DNA of 64,000 bases, from assembly GCA_964518635.1 (NCBI GenBank), contig CAZFGK010000010.1, positions 1-64,000 of the forward strand, given 5' to 3'. This document shows positions 16,866-28,300 of the stretch, piece by piece (the stretch's first letter is position 1; each line of letters begins with the position of its first letter). The notes below the pieces were generated by a model, which saw nothing but the letters and a program-made list of their open reading frames with translations, ran no database searches and was not told the origin of the DNA. The position numbers and the translations under genes are program-made. The DNA is from CAZFGK01 sp964518635. Its GTDB lineage: Bacteria; Zixibacteria; MSB-5A5; GN15; FEB-12.

Positions 16866-18878
16866 TTAATCCTCTTCGTAACTCTGCTTGATCTTACGCA
16901 CTACTTCCGGATCGGCAAGGGTCGTTGTATCACCCAGCACTTTCCCCTGAGCGATATCACGCAGCAATCGACGCATGATCTTCCCTGATCTCGTTTTCGG
17001 CAGATCGGCAGTAAAGAGGATCTTCTCCGGCTTCGCCAGTGAACCGATTTTTCGAGCGACATGATCCTTCAACTGTGCGGCAAGTTTCTCAGACGGCTCC
17101 ATCCCCGGACCAAGAGTGACAAATGCAGCGAGTGATTCCCCTTTGAGTTCATGCGGAATACCAACAACGGCTGATTCTACGACTGAGGCATGTTCTACTA
17201 AAGCCGATTCAACCTCCATCGTCGAGATCCGATGACCGGCTGAATTGATCACATCATCGACTCGACCCAATATCCAATAGAATCCGTCATCATCGATCTT
17301 CGCACCGTCACCGGGGAAGTAAATGTCCTTCCATTTTGACCAGTAAGTCGAGATGAGTCTCTCACGATCCCCCCAGATGCCACGCAGCATCCCCGGCCAC
17401 GGTTTGGTGATTGCCAAGAAACCACCACCACGAGTAATCTTTTTTCCGTCTCCATCGAGAATGGCTGCTTCAATCCCGGGAAGAGGATGAGTCGCCGAAC
17501 CGGGTTTACAAGTGGTCAATCCGGGGAGAGGGGAGATTAGAATGTGTCCGGTTTCGGTCTGCCACCAGGTATCGACAATCGGGCAGCGATTCCCGCCGAT
17601 GATTTCGCGATACCACATCCATGCTTCGGGATTAATCGGTTCACCAACAGAACCAAGCAATCGGAGAGAAGAGAGGTCATGTTTCTTCGGCCATTTCTCC
17701 CCCCATTTCATAAAGGCGCGAATTGCCGTTGGGGCAGTATAGAAGATCGAGACATTGTAGCTTTCGACAATCTGCCAGAAACGATCGGGATCTGGCCAAT
17801 CCGGTGCTCCTTCATAGATCACCTGCGTTGCGCCATTCGCTAATGGTCCATAGGTGACATACGAGTGTCCGGTCACCCAACCGCAATCGGCCGTACACCA
17901 ATAGACATCATCATCCTTGATATCGAAGACCATCTTGGTTGTCGCGTAGACACCGGTGAGATAGCCACCGGTAGTGTGCATGATTCCTTTTGGCTTGCCG
18001 GTGGTGCCGGAGGTATAGAGAATGAAAAGCGGGTCTTCACTGTCCATTGATTCTGGTTTGCAGTAGCCGTCAGCATCTTGCAACAATCGATGATACCATT
18101 TATCGCGCCCTTCTTTCATCCGAAGAAGAAATTCCCCTCTTTTGACGACGACAACATGCTCAATCGACGGACAATCGGCGATGGCGACATCGGCGTCATG
18201 TTTGAGTGGAATAATCTGTCCGCGTCGATAGCCGCCATCGGCGGTGATCAGCAGTTTCGCCTGAGCATCATTGATACGATCGCGAAGTGATTCTGGAGAG
18301 AATCCACCGAATACGACTGAATGGATCGCTCCGATACGTGCGCAGGCGAGCATGCTGATGACCAGTTCGGGAATCATCGGAAGATAGATCGCAACACGAT
18401 CCTCTTTACTCACGCCGAGTGTTTTCAAGGCATTCGCGAATTTGTTGACCTCTTTGTATAGAGTTAGATAGGTATAGACGCGCTTGTCGCCGGGTTCCCC
18501 TTCCCAGATGAGTGCTGCTTTGTTGCGTCTTCCATTCTCAAGATGTCGATCGAGACAATTCACACTCACGTTGAGCTTTCCGCCGACAAACCATTTCGCG
18601 TCAGGGGCTTTCCATTCGAGTGCAGTTTTCCATGGCTTGTCCCAGGTCAGTTCTTTCGCCCATTCCGACCAAAATCTTACCGGGTCTTTTTCGGCACGAG
18701 TGAAGACAGATTGGTCACGCAGATGTGCTTGTTTTGAGAATTCTGTTGGTGGCTTGAAAAGGCGAGACTCGGACAGAAGGGAATCGATTGTCGCAGCTTT
18801 CGCTGAGGAATTGTCGATCTTTTTCAAGTCAGATTTGTTCGACGCAGCGTTTTTCTTCGGAGAGAATTTCTTGGCCAT
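16866..18878 (-). CDS. acs: Acetyl-CoA synthetase (AMP-forming)
   Basis: Activates acetate to acetyl-CoA through acetyl-AMP. 670 residues, full length, preceded by a Lys/Ser-rich stretch of about 40. The phosphate-binding loop LYTSGTTGKPKG, GSVGEPINPEAW, DTWWQTETGHILISP and the C-terminal KTRSGKIMRRLLRDIA with the regulatable catalytic lysine (target of Pat/CobB-type acetylation in other bacteria) are all intact. The conserved tryptophan in VDTWWQTE fits the small acetate pocket. It stands alone on the minus strand with its own promoter candidate. Confidence 0.96.
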   Translation of the reverse strand: MAKKFSPKKNAASNKSDLKKIDNSSAKAATIDSLLSESRLFKPPTEFSKQAHLRDQSVFTRAEKDPVRFWSEWAKELTWDKPWKTALEWKAPDAKWFVGGKLNVSVNCLDRHLENGRRNKAALIWEGEPGDKRVYTYLTLYKEVNKFANALKTLGVSKEDRVAIYLPMIPELVISMLACARIGAIHSVVFGGFSPESLRDRINDAQAKLLITADGGYRRGQIIPLKHDADVAIADCPSIEHVVVVKRGEFLLRMKEGRDKWYHRLLQDADGYCKPESMDSEDPLFILYTSGTTGKPKGIMHTTGGYLTGVYATTKMVFDIKDDDVYWCTADCGWVTGHSYVTYGPLANGATQVIYEGAPDWPDPDRFWQIVESYNVSIFYTAPTAIRAFMKWGEKWPKKHDLSSLRLLGSVGEPINPEAWMWYREIIGGNRCPIVDTWWQTETGHILISPLPGLTTCKPGSATHPLPGIEAAILDGDGKKITRGGGFLAITKPWPGMLRGIWGDRERLISTYWSKWKDIYFPGDGAKIDDDGFYWILGRVDDVINSAGHRISTMEVESALVEHASVVESAVVGIPHELKGESLAAFVTLGPGMEPSEKLAAQLKDHVARKIGSLAKPEKILFTADLPKTRSGKIMRRLLRDIAQGKVLGDTTTLADPEVVRKIKQSYEED

Positions 18879-18938
18879 CTACCTGTAGACCTTTCAGTCC
18901 TATTTCGAGGAATTAGAGATTGAACATCAACCTTCTTG

Positions 18939-18967
18939 AGTATTCACCTTGAGCCAGGTTGGGTCAA
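18939..18967 (-). promoter_or_regulatory. Putative promoter of acs
   Basis: On the minus strand, TTGACC (18967-18962), 17 bases, AATACT (18944-18939), with the acs start about 60 bases further on. 5/6 and 4/6 matches. Confidence 0.4.
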
Positions 18968-18982
18968 CCAACGACCTAAATC

Positions 18983-19004
18983 GGTCTCGACCGATGTCGA
19001 GACC
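18983..19004. promoter_or_regulatory. Perfect inverted repeat upstream of acs
   Basis: GGTCTCGAC and GTCGAGACC are perfect 9-bp arms around CGAT. The repeat lies just upstream of the acs -35 candidate and about 140 bases upstream of the giant gene's -35. No T-run follows, so an operator is as likely as a hairpin. Confidence 0.4.
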
Positions 19005-19142
19005 AAGATATGCAAGCCGATTCACAGTCGGGTTAGACGTGGGAGGTGCCAGCCCCGAAAAGTGGCTGATTGACGCCAATAAATCTCCTTCCGAAGACTG
19101 GCGTGGAAGTTGCTCCAAGTACCCCGGAAGTGGTGGTCTGCC

Positions 19143-19170
19143 TTGACAGAAGCCAGTTTTCGGGTATCTT
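19143..19170 (+). promoter_or_regulatory. Putative promoter of the giant repeat gene
   Basis: A perfect -35 TTGACA (19143-19148), 16 bases, and TATCTT (19165-19170). The start of translation at 19346 leaves a leader of roughly 170 bases. A second TATAGG lies at 19178-19183. Confidence 0.45.
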
Positions 19171-19345
19171 TTTCGGGTATAGGGCCCTACGGGTTCTCAC
19201 CCATTTAAGCGTCCCGTTCTTACCTGGCCTCTGCCGGAGTGCAGCGGACATCACTTCTGTAACGGATTGCCAGAAAAAGCTGTCGAAACCGCGGGGAGAC
19301 ATTCCACCATGGAATGTGCGCATCGTTTCGGCGTTTGGAGGAAAG

Positions 19346-22300
19346 ATGATTCGATTCGGGTGGTTGCGATCTCCGGTATGGTTGATCGCGTGTGGCGCAG
19401 TCCTGCTGTCATGTTTCCTTGTTGGAAGCAATGCACACGCAGTAGAGAATCCTGCCTCGAACGATTTCGCTCTACATTCCCCTTCTCTCGAACTCCCCGC
19501 TGATTCCTCCGTTTCCGTTTGCCTTGGCGATTCAGTTTGTTATACCGTCCGTGCAACAGACAGTGATAACGGTGATAGACTCACCCTCACACTTCTTTCT
19601 GGTCCGATCAATTTCCCCCCATATGCCCGTAAGTCTCCGCTTGAAAAACTCGTCTGCTTTAAGCCGAGCCAAAGTGGCGAATATCGCTTTATCTGGAAAG
19701 TAGTTGATCCGAATGGATCGAGTGATATCGATACGGTCTTATTCACCGTCACGCTCGGAAATCCGCCAGCAATTGAAGATCAGTATTTCTTCGCTGCACT
19801 CTGCTCGCCCGGAGTCGAGAGAGAACTACAACTGATCGCTAAAGACCCTGATGGCGACCCTCTCACATGGGAGTTGCTTTCCGGAGCGGGAAGTATTGAC
19901 AAGAACACCGGACTTCTGACTTACACACCAACCGTGAGCGGCGGGAACGCATTTGTCGTTCGTGTCTCGAGTGATTGCGGCTTCGATGTCGCGAAGGTCC
20001 TCGATTCAATCGTCATCAATCAGCCACCGGTGGTGAGTATTGCTCCACGTGATACCGCCCTTTGCGGACCGGGGACGGTCTGTGTTTCTTTCAAGGCCTC
20101 AGACCCCGATAGTCCATTCTCGCTTGAGTCCAACATTGGTGAGATTGTGAAAGAGGGAAGTGAGATTTGTTTCGTTGCTGATACCAATGGGACCTATCGA
20201 GTCATCCTGACTGCGACCGATACCTGCGGTGCGAAGGACATCGACACAGCATATGTGACGGTCAAAATCGCGCCGTCGAACGGTTCGATCAGTTGCCCAG
20301 CCGATACGGCGATCTTCATCTGCGCTGCTGGTGAAATCTGTCTTCCGAAAATTGAATCCAGCTATGAGAACGTAACGACCTCACTTGGACGTTTCAATTC
20401 AAACGGTCAGCTCTGTTTTATTCCGGATACAGCCGGGACCTATGTCTTCACACTGACTGGGTCTGATGAATGCAGCAGCGACACCTGCCGTTTCAAAGTG
20501 ACCGTCGGGATCAATCATCCGCCAGTGTTGAGTGTTGAAGAGATTCCGGCTCAGACGTGGTGTGATGCGGGTGAAATCTGCGTACCGTTGAATTTCAAAG
20601 TGAACGACGAGGACGGTAATGTCCGCAGTGTCAATATCTCTCTTGGGGCAATCGAAGGGGAGAGCTGGTGTTTCCTCGCTGATAGCGCCGGGACATATGA
20701 AGCAACCATTACTGTCACTGATTCCTGTGGTGTTTCTGACAAGCAGAAGATCACGGTCACGCTGATTAAGAACAAGCCGCCAGTTGTGTATATCAAGGGA
20801 TTCGATACGACCCTGTGTGCCACCAGTCAATTGTGTGTGCCGTTCACGATTGAAAGTGATGACGCGGTAGTCATCACTGCTGTTGGTGGAGTATTCAATC
20901 AGGATAGCAGCGCAATCTGTTTCACGCCGGATGGTTCGGGAACATATCGAATCATTTTGACCGCAATTGACCCCTGCGGTGTGCAGGATGTCGATACGGC
21001 AGTAGTGAATGTGACATTGAATTCAGGTGAAGAACTGGTTTGCCCGTCTGATAAGCTTATCAAGCTCTGTGCACCGGGACAAGTTTGCATCGATAGTATT
21101 GCATCGAGCTATGCGATACTCACCTCGAATATCGGTCAGATTGTTGATAATCGCCTTTGCTTTAATGCCGACACCGCGGGGACATATCTAATCACGATAA
21201 TTGGTGGTGGTAATTGTGGCTCTGACACATGTTCATTTGCGGTGAATGTGTATTTTAATATCCCGCCATTTCTGGATACATTGTCACAGGTTGAACCTGT
21301 CTGCAACGGTGACACGATATTTGCAAGATTCGCTTTGCTAAATGTCGATCGTGACAATGTTCAAATCTCAACCAACATTGGTACCCTATCAGGCGGAACG
21401 GTCACTATTGTTCCGGATACGGCAGGAACTTATCGTGTAGTCATCATAGCCAGCGACAGTTGCGCATCAGACACTCTCGAAATCTTGATCCCCTATCGTA
21501 AGAGTGTGCCCCCCGTCGTCAGGCTCGGCGGTGACCTTGATCTTTCACTCTGCGTTGGCGAACAAATTTGTATAGATGCATTTGTTGACGATCAAGAGGG
21601 CGATATTCAAAACGTGTTCGCTTCTTTCGGTACGTACGATGAAGCACGAGACCGTATTTGCTTCACTGCAGATACTTCTGGTCGTTATGAGATCATATTG
21701 AGTGCAATAGACAGTTGCGGTGGCACTGATGTCGACACCGCCTATGTTACCGTCACCATCAACAAGCCTCCGACGGTCTCCATTACTGACGGCATCTCAC
21801 TCGACACCTGCGGCGTCCGTGAAATCTGTGTCCCGGTCGCAGTCACCGACGACAACATCGCGAATGTCTTTACCAGCTTCGGTATCTACAAAGATGGCGC
21901 GGTCTGTTTCACGCCTGATTCCTCCGGACTCTACACACTCATTGTCACCGTTCGTGACGATTGCGAAGTCGAAGCGGCTGACACGACCACAATACGCGTG
22001 AAAATCGACCGTGCGGTCACTGTCTCCGGTTTACCCGACACCCTTATCTATCTCTGCAAGCCGACCGAACTCTGTCTGCCATTCGATCTGAATGATCCGG
22101 ATGGTGACCTTGTCACCGTTACATCAAATCGTGGTCGTATCGTGAATGGTCGAGTCTGCTTTGTCCCATACGACAGCGGACAGCATCTGGTGATTGTCAC
22201 TGCTACTGACTCCTGTGGAAATCTCTCCGCCGATACCGCAGTCGTCACGGTCAAGACTGATCAGGGGCTTGCCTACATGTGCCCGCGTGATACGACGATC

Positions 22301-25300
22301 TTCCTCTGTGCGCCGGAAACACTCTGTTTCCCGCTGGGTGCGATTCCTTCCAACGTGACAGTCAATGTCCGCGGAACTGGCGTCTGGTATGACGCGCAGA
22401 AGAACGCGGTCTGTTTCTATTCGACCTGCTGCATCCAGAATAACATCGTCGTCGAGATGACCACCCCGTGCGGCAAGACCAGCTGCGCCTTTACGGTCAC
22501 GCTCAAAACCAATTCCAATCCGCTGGTCATTCTGCCGCCGGATAAGACTGTCCCCAGCTGTGAGCTTGGGCAGATCTGCGTGCCGGTTGGTGTCTCCGAT
22601 GCCAATGGGAATCTCCTCTCGATCACGACCAATCTTGGCAGCTATGATCCGCTCACGCAACGTGTCTGCTTCACTGCCGACACCAGCGCGACTTATCGTC
22701 TGATTGTGACCGCGACCGATTCCTGCGGCGCGACGGATGCTGACACGATTAACGTTACGGCGCGCAAGAATAGCCCGCCGGATGTATCGATCAATGCGCC
22801 GGATTCGACCTACAAACTGTGCGCTCCGACTGAAATCTGCTTGCCGGTTTCGATCAGTGATCTTGATCTGAATATCGAATCGATCTCGGTCACTGACGGG
22901 GCAACATATGACGCACAACTGAAGCAACTTTGCTTCACTGCCGATCAAGCCGGACAGTATTGTGTCTGGATCAAAGTAACTGATTCCTGCGGCGTGACTG
23001 ATTCTGCCTCTGCCTGTGTTACGATCGAACGATCAATTCCTATTGCGATCGAATGCCCGTCAGATGACAGACGAGTGACGAGCCGCTCTCGTCTTGCCCT
23101 CGATGGGGACGCTGCTGCTTCGCCATCCGTTTCTTCAATTGTTCTTTGCAAGAGTGACACCGTCTGTGTGCCGCTTGCAATAACCGGGGATGTCATCTCT
23201 GTCAGCGTGATTGGCGGAGTCTATCGGAACGGGGAAGTCTGTGTCTTTGCCGATACCTCCGGTTCCTACGAAGTGACCGTTATTGTCGACGGTATCTGCA
23301 ACGATGACACCTGCACCTTCAGTGTACCAGTGACGGTCATTCCACCAGCGAGCGTAAGCTGTCCGGGAGATCAGAATATTCTCCTCTGTGGTCCAGACAC
23401 GCTTTGCTACCCATTCGAAATTCGAGGACCGATTGACAGTGTGAAAGTGATTGGCGCAGGATTCATGTCCCCGACCAGCAACCTGGCGGTTTGTGTTCCT
23501 CTTCTGAACGCCGGTGAATATACGACGTCAGTAATTGTCTTCGGCCCGTGTAATACTGACACCTGTTCATTCACCGTCACTGCGACTGAAAACCGCGCAC
23601 CATACGTCGATGGAAAAGATTCAACTCTGACACTCTGTACGCTGCGCGAAATTTGTCTGCCGATCTCCTACGGTGATCTTGATGGGAATCTGAAATCGGT
23701 CTTTACGACCCTCGGTTCTATTAATCTGATGAAAGCCAACCCGACCCGCCTGGGTGAAACCTCAAGCGAAGAGACTGGCACACTAGCAACCGCTTCGACA
23801 CCGGAAGCACTCCTCTGCTTCAAGCCGGATCGTTTCGGCATCTTTGAAATTACGATCACTGTCACCGACTCCTGTGATGTCTCGACGTCTAAGAAACTGA
23901 TCGTGACGGTGAATCAAGGTGGAACAGTTGACATCACCTGCCCGACCTCGCTGAAAGAAAAGCTCTGTGATGCGACAACCTTCTGTCTGCCGCTCACAGT
24001 CAATGGTCAGGGATATGAGTTAACAACTTCGGTCGGCACATTGAACGGTGACACTCTCTGTCTACCGGTCGATTTCTTCGGAACGAAGACTTTCAATGTC
24101 CGCCTGATTGGCACAAGTGAGTGCAACGCCGACACCTGCAATTTCCAGATCGAACTGACCAATTATCAGGCACCACGACTGGCCTGCGGCGTAAGTGATA
24201 CGAGCGTTTTTGTCTGCAACTATCCGACCGTTGTCAGCGTGCCATTCTCATTGAATGCTGGTAGCGGTGTCGATTCAATCGTGGTCACTCCCGCCAATGC
24301 CGTGAAGCGACTCGACCAGAACATTATTGATCTGACGCTGACTAGTGACGGCACTACGACAGTCACAGTTCGTGTCTATGGTCCGTGCGGTGTTGACTCG
24401 TGCAGCTATGAAGTGACTTCGACGGTCAATCTTCCGCCGACCATTCGCGCGCCGCGAGATACAGCAGTGGTCAGTTGTGATCTCGACACCCTCTGTCTTC
24501 CATTCACCTTCTCAGATGCGGAAGACAATCTCCGCGAAGTCAGCACTACCCTCGGACTTATTCGTGACAACGAAATCTGCTTCAAGCCGAACAGCTATGG
24601 TACATTCCAGATCATTCTGACCGCGACCGATTCCTGCGGTGCGACGGCGAAAGATACGGTCCATCTCACATTCTCATCTGGTGATACGGTCAAGATCGCC
24701 TGTCCGACGGCTCCGATTCAGATAACGGCACCGGTTCCGGACACAATTTCAATTGCTGTGGCAATCACTCCACCCGGTGCTGATGTCATCGTGCTTCCGG
24801 CCGGTTCCGGATCCTACAACTCGCAGACGGGTATCCTCGATCTCTATGTCACGCAGCAGGGAATGAGCAACTATACGTTGATTGCATCCAGTGAATGCAG
24901 CGCGGATACCTGCGACCTGACCGTCGATGTCGGCGAATATTTCCCGCCGCGAGTTGACTGTGTCGGTTCACTTGATACGACTTTGTGTCTCACTCAGGCA
25001 GAGACTCTGTGTGTGCCGATCTCGATCAGCGGCTCAAATGTGACCGTGAGTGTTTCGCCTGCAGGAAGTTTTGCCGACGGGAAGCTCTGCATTCCGGTCG
25101 ATACCAGCGGCACCTATGTCGTTCGCGTGATCGCGTCGAATGAATTTGATGCCGACACTTGTATCTCGACGATAAAAGTGCAGCGTACCACTCCGCCTGA
25201 TATCGAACTTCCGCCGTTCTTTGCGATCGGAGTTTGCGATACCGGTGAGTTCTGCTTCCCGGTTGATTTGAACGAGATTCCGTACACGCTGGATCAAATT

Positions 25301-28300
25301 CAGACCAACATTGGTCGCTTCGATACGTTGACCAGCTCGATATGTGTCGATATCGACAGTGCAGGAGTCTATACCGTCATCGTTCGTGTGACTGATTCAT
25401 GCGGCAACTTTGATGAAGATACTTCTCGAGTGACGGTAACGGTGAATGGCCGCCCGACAGTCAGTCTGCCGAACGACACGGCACGCGTACTTTGTGATGC
25501 CGAGAAAATCTGCATCCCGGTCAGCATTCAGGATGACGGCGTCCTGGATATCTCAAGTAACTTCGGCGATCTGATCGACAACGAACTCTGTTTCGATGCC
25601 GACACGAGCGGCACCTATCGCTTAATTGTGACCGCAACAGACAGCTGCGGAATCACCGATGCCGACACGATGAATATTCGTGTGACGATCAATCGTCCGC
25701 CGACAATCAGCAGCTTCCGTGACACGAGTATTTTCCTCTGTCGTCCGATGACCGTCTGCTTGCCACTGGCATTCAATGACCCGGATGCACAGGATGCAGT
25801 GGTCGTCACCAGTAGCCGCGGGACATGGAATCCGGCGACCGGAATCTGCTTCGTTCCGTATGATTCTGGCAGCTACGAAATTATTGTGACGGTCACCGAC
25901 AAATGTGGTCGCACTGATGTCGACACTGCCATTGTCCATGTCGAAACTGATCAGAGTATCAAGCTCGACTGTCCGCGAGATACCAGCGTCTTCCTCTGTC
26001 AGCCAGAAACACTCTGTTTTCCCGTCGGTGGAATTCCGCAGGGTGCGACGGTCACAGTCTCCGGCACCGGCACGACCTGGAATCCGGCGACGCAGTCGGT
26101 CTGCTTCTATTCCGAGTGTTGCATCACCAATACAATCAAGGTCTCGGTCACAACTGCCTGTGGAACGGTTCTGACCTGTTCATTCACCGTCTCGGTGACG
26201 ACCAACTCACGCCCCTTGGTGATCTTGCCGCGCGATACGACGGTGAGTGCCTGCGACGCTTTCGGATCTCTCTGTTTCCCTGCCGGTATCTCTGATGTCG
26301 ATCAGAATATTTCGAATATTCTTATCACTGGCGGGACATACGATCCACTCACCAATCGCATTTGCCTGACCAATACGCAGCCCGGAGTCTCGACCATTGT
26401 CGTGACTGCGACTGACAGCTGTGGTCTGGTTGATGTCGATACAATGCGAATCACCCTGCAGCCGAATCGTCCGCCGACGGTTTCGATCACTGTTCCGTCG
26501 GTGCCTGTCCGTCAGTGTAAACCAGCTGAAATCTGTCTGCCGATCTCCTTCAGTGATCCTGATGGTAATCCGGTGATTATCACGACCAACATTGGTCAAT
26601 ACGACAGTGTGACGAGCAGCATCTGCTTCCTCCCTGACGGAGCAGGGCAGTATTGCATCACGGTCATCGCAACTGACCTGTGTGGCGTTGCCGACACCGC
26701 GGTGGGTTGCGTGACAGTCGAAGATGGAGACAAAGTCTCGATCCTCTGCCCGACCCAACCGATTCAGGTTGCTCCTCTTTGTGAGCCGGGTCAGGTCTGC
26801 GTAGATCTCGCAATTGTAGGCACCAACTATCGTGTAGTGACCTCATTCGGATCATTCGTCGACGGCAAGCTTTGCTTCCCGGCGGATACCAGCGGGAACT
26901 ACAAGATTACTGTGATCGCCTCTGCCCAGTGCAACAGCGACACCTGTGTGATTGATATACCAGTTCAGATTAAGGAACCGGTTGATATTACCTGTCTGCC
27001 GATCCAGCAGTTCTTCTTCTGCTCAGCAGATACCGCCTGTATCACGATGCAGGTCTCTTCGACGGTCGATTCGATCACGGTGAATACGAATCTGGCATAT
27101 GTCACCGGACGTAACAGTTTCTGTGTCCCGATTCTCTCAACCGGTCTGCGGGCGATTCGAGTGACCGCCTATGGTGCGTGCGGAACTGATACCTGCACCG
27201 TGCAGGTCATCGGGACGATCAATACTCCACCGGTGGTGCAACTCGGTCGTGACTCTACTCTGACAGTCTGCACCATTCCGGAGATCTGCATCAATCTGAC
27301 CATCGAAGATCAGAATAGAAACATTCAGACTATCGTCGCAAACAAGGGAACAATCAGTGCTACCAAGCTCTGCTACACGCCGACGAAATACGGTGTCGAT
27401 ACGTTGATCGTTACAGTGACTGACTCCTGCGGTGCGAAAGATGCCGATACTGCGATTGTCACGGTCATCCAGGGGGCTGCGGCACTAATCGGATGTCCGA
27501 CCGGAACCCAATTCGCCTCCATCTGCAAGCCGGATTCGGTCTGTATTGTTGTACCGATCACGCCTGCAAATGCTGTGGTCACGGTCTCGCCGAACGGGAA
27601 ATACAATCCGGCGACGGGAACGATCTGTATCTTCGTGACTCAGGGAGGAACGATACCGGTACGTGTGATTGCAACCGCCCAGTGTGGTGCCGATACCTGC
27701 GAATTCAATCTGCAGGTGACGAAGAACGACCCACCGAACATTGTCTGTCCGCCGAGTATCGACACACTCATGTGTCTTGCAAGACCTGATACCCTCTGTA
27801 TACCGGTGACAGTGACAGGAACCGGCGTGACAGTGACTGTCACTCCCCCGGCTTTCTACTCAGGTGGTAGTGTTTGCCAGCCGGTCAATGCAGCTGGAAC
27901 CTACCAACTGCGCATGATCGGTTCAGGTGTCTGCGGCGTTGACACCTGCATTACGTCGGTCACCGTACGCAAAGACCAGCCCCCGGTGCTAACCTTGCCG
28001 ACGAGTGGATTGTCATTCCAGCGGTGCCCAGATGATGTCGACACGATCTGTATCACCGGAATATCGGTCAGCGACACCGAAGGGGACGCAACCCTTTCCA
28101 AACTCTGTGGTCCGGGACAACTCAGTTCAGTTGACGGCAACGGGACGCTCTGCTTCGTGCCGGATACTGTAGGCACCTATAAGTTCTGTATCCGTGGATA
28201 CGATGGCTGCAACGAAGCGGTCGATACGCTTGAAGTGCAGATTGATCTGAAGCCGGATTGTGATGTCTGCGTCAAGTTCTCTTTCGACTGGGGCCTGTGC

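Larger units (their letters stand above)
18879..19345. other. Regulatory region between divergent acs and the giant gene
   Basis: 467 bases without a credible gene. It holds the two promoter candidates listed separately, a 9-bp perfect inverted repeat, and a leader of about 170 bases for the giant gene. The leader contains CATTCCA/TGGAATG (19300-19316) with a 3-base loop, about 20 bases ahead of the ribosome binding site. I compared the leader by eye with the GEMM c-di-GMP riboswitch and could not match it. Confidence 0.6.
19484..28254 (+). repeat. Array of about 34 Ig-like coding repeats
   Basis: Each unit is about 250 bases and usually begins PPxV. I divide them by eye into type A (ending DSCGxxDxDT) and type B (starting with CP, ending CxxDTC). 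In order the array reads AAABAABAAAABAABBABBABBAAABAABBABBA. Protein similarity is clear, but DNA identity between units is only partial, so the repeats are old or under diversifying pressure. Units 15 and 17 carry extra Ser/Ala/Thr-rich segments. Confidence 0.8.

Noticed and set aside
19070..19345. Longer N-terminus for the giant protein, open from 19070
   Set aside because: The extra 92 codons cover the TTGACA promoter candidate and leader and contain no signal peptide. The ATG at 19346 has GGAGG and an ideal signal sequence.
19171..19345. Riboswitch in the giant gene's leader
   Set aside because: I looked for the GEMM c-di-GMP core because such switches often control surface proteins, but the conserved strings and order are missing.
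22124..22948. Antisense reading frame of 274 codons (and similar ones at 25622-25939 and 26207-26758) within the giant gene
   Set aside because: Mirror of the repetitive coding strand. The translations are Arg/Ile/Asp-rich repeats that recur at each repeat unit and have no start signals of their own.
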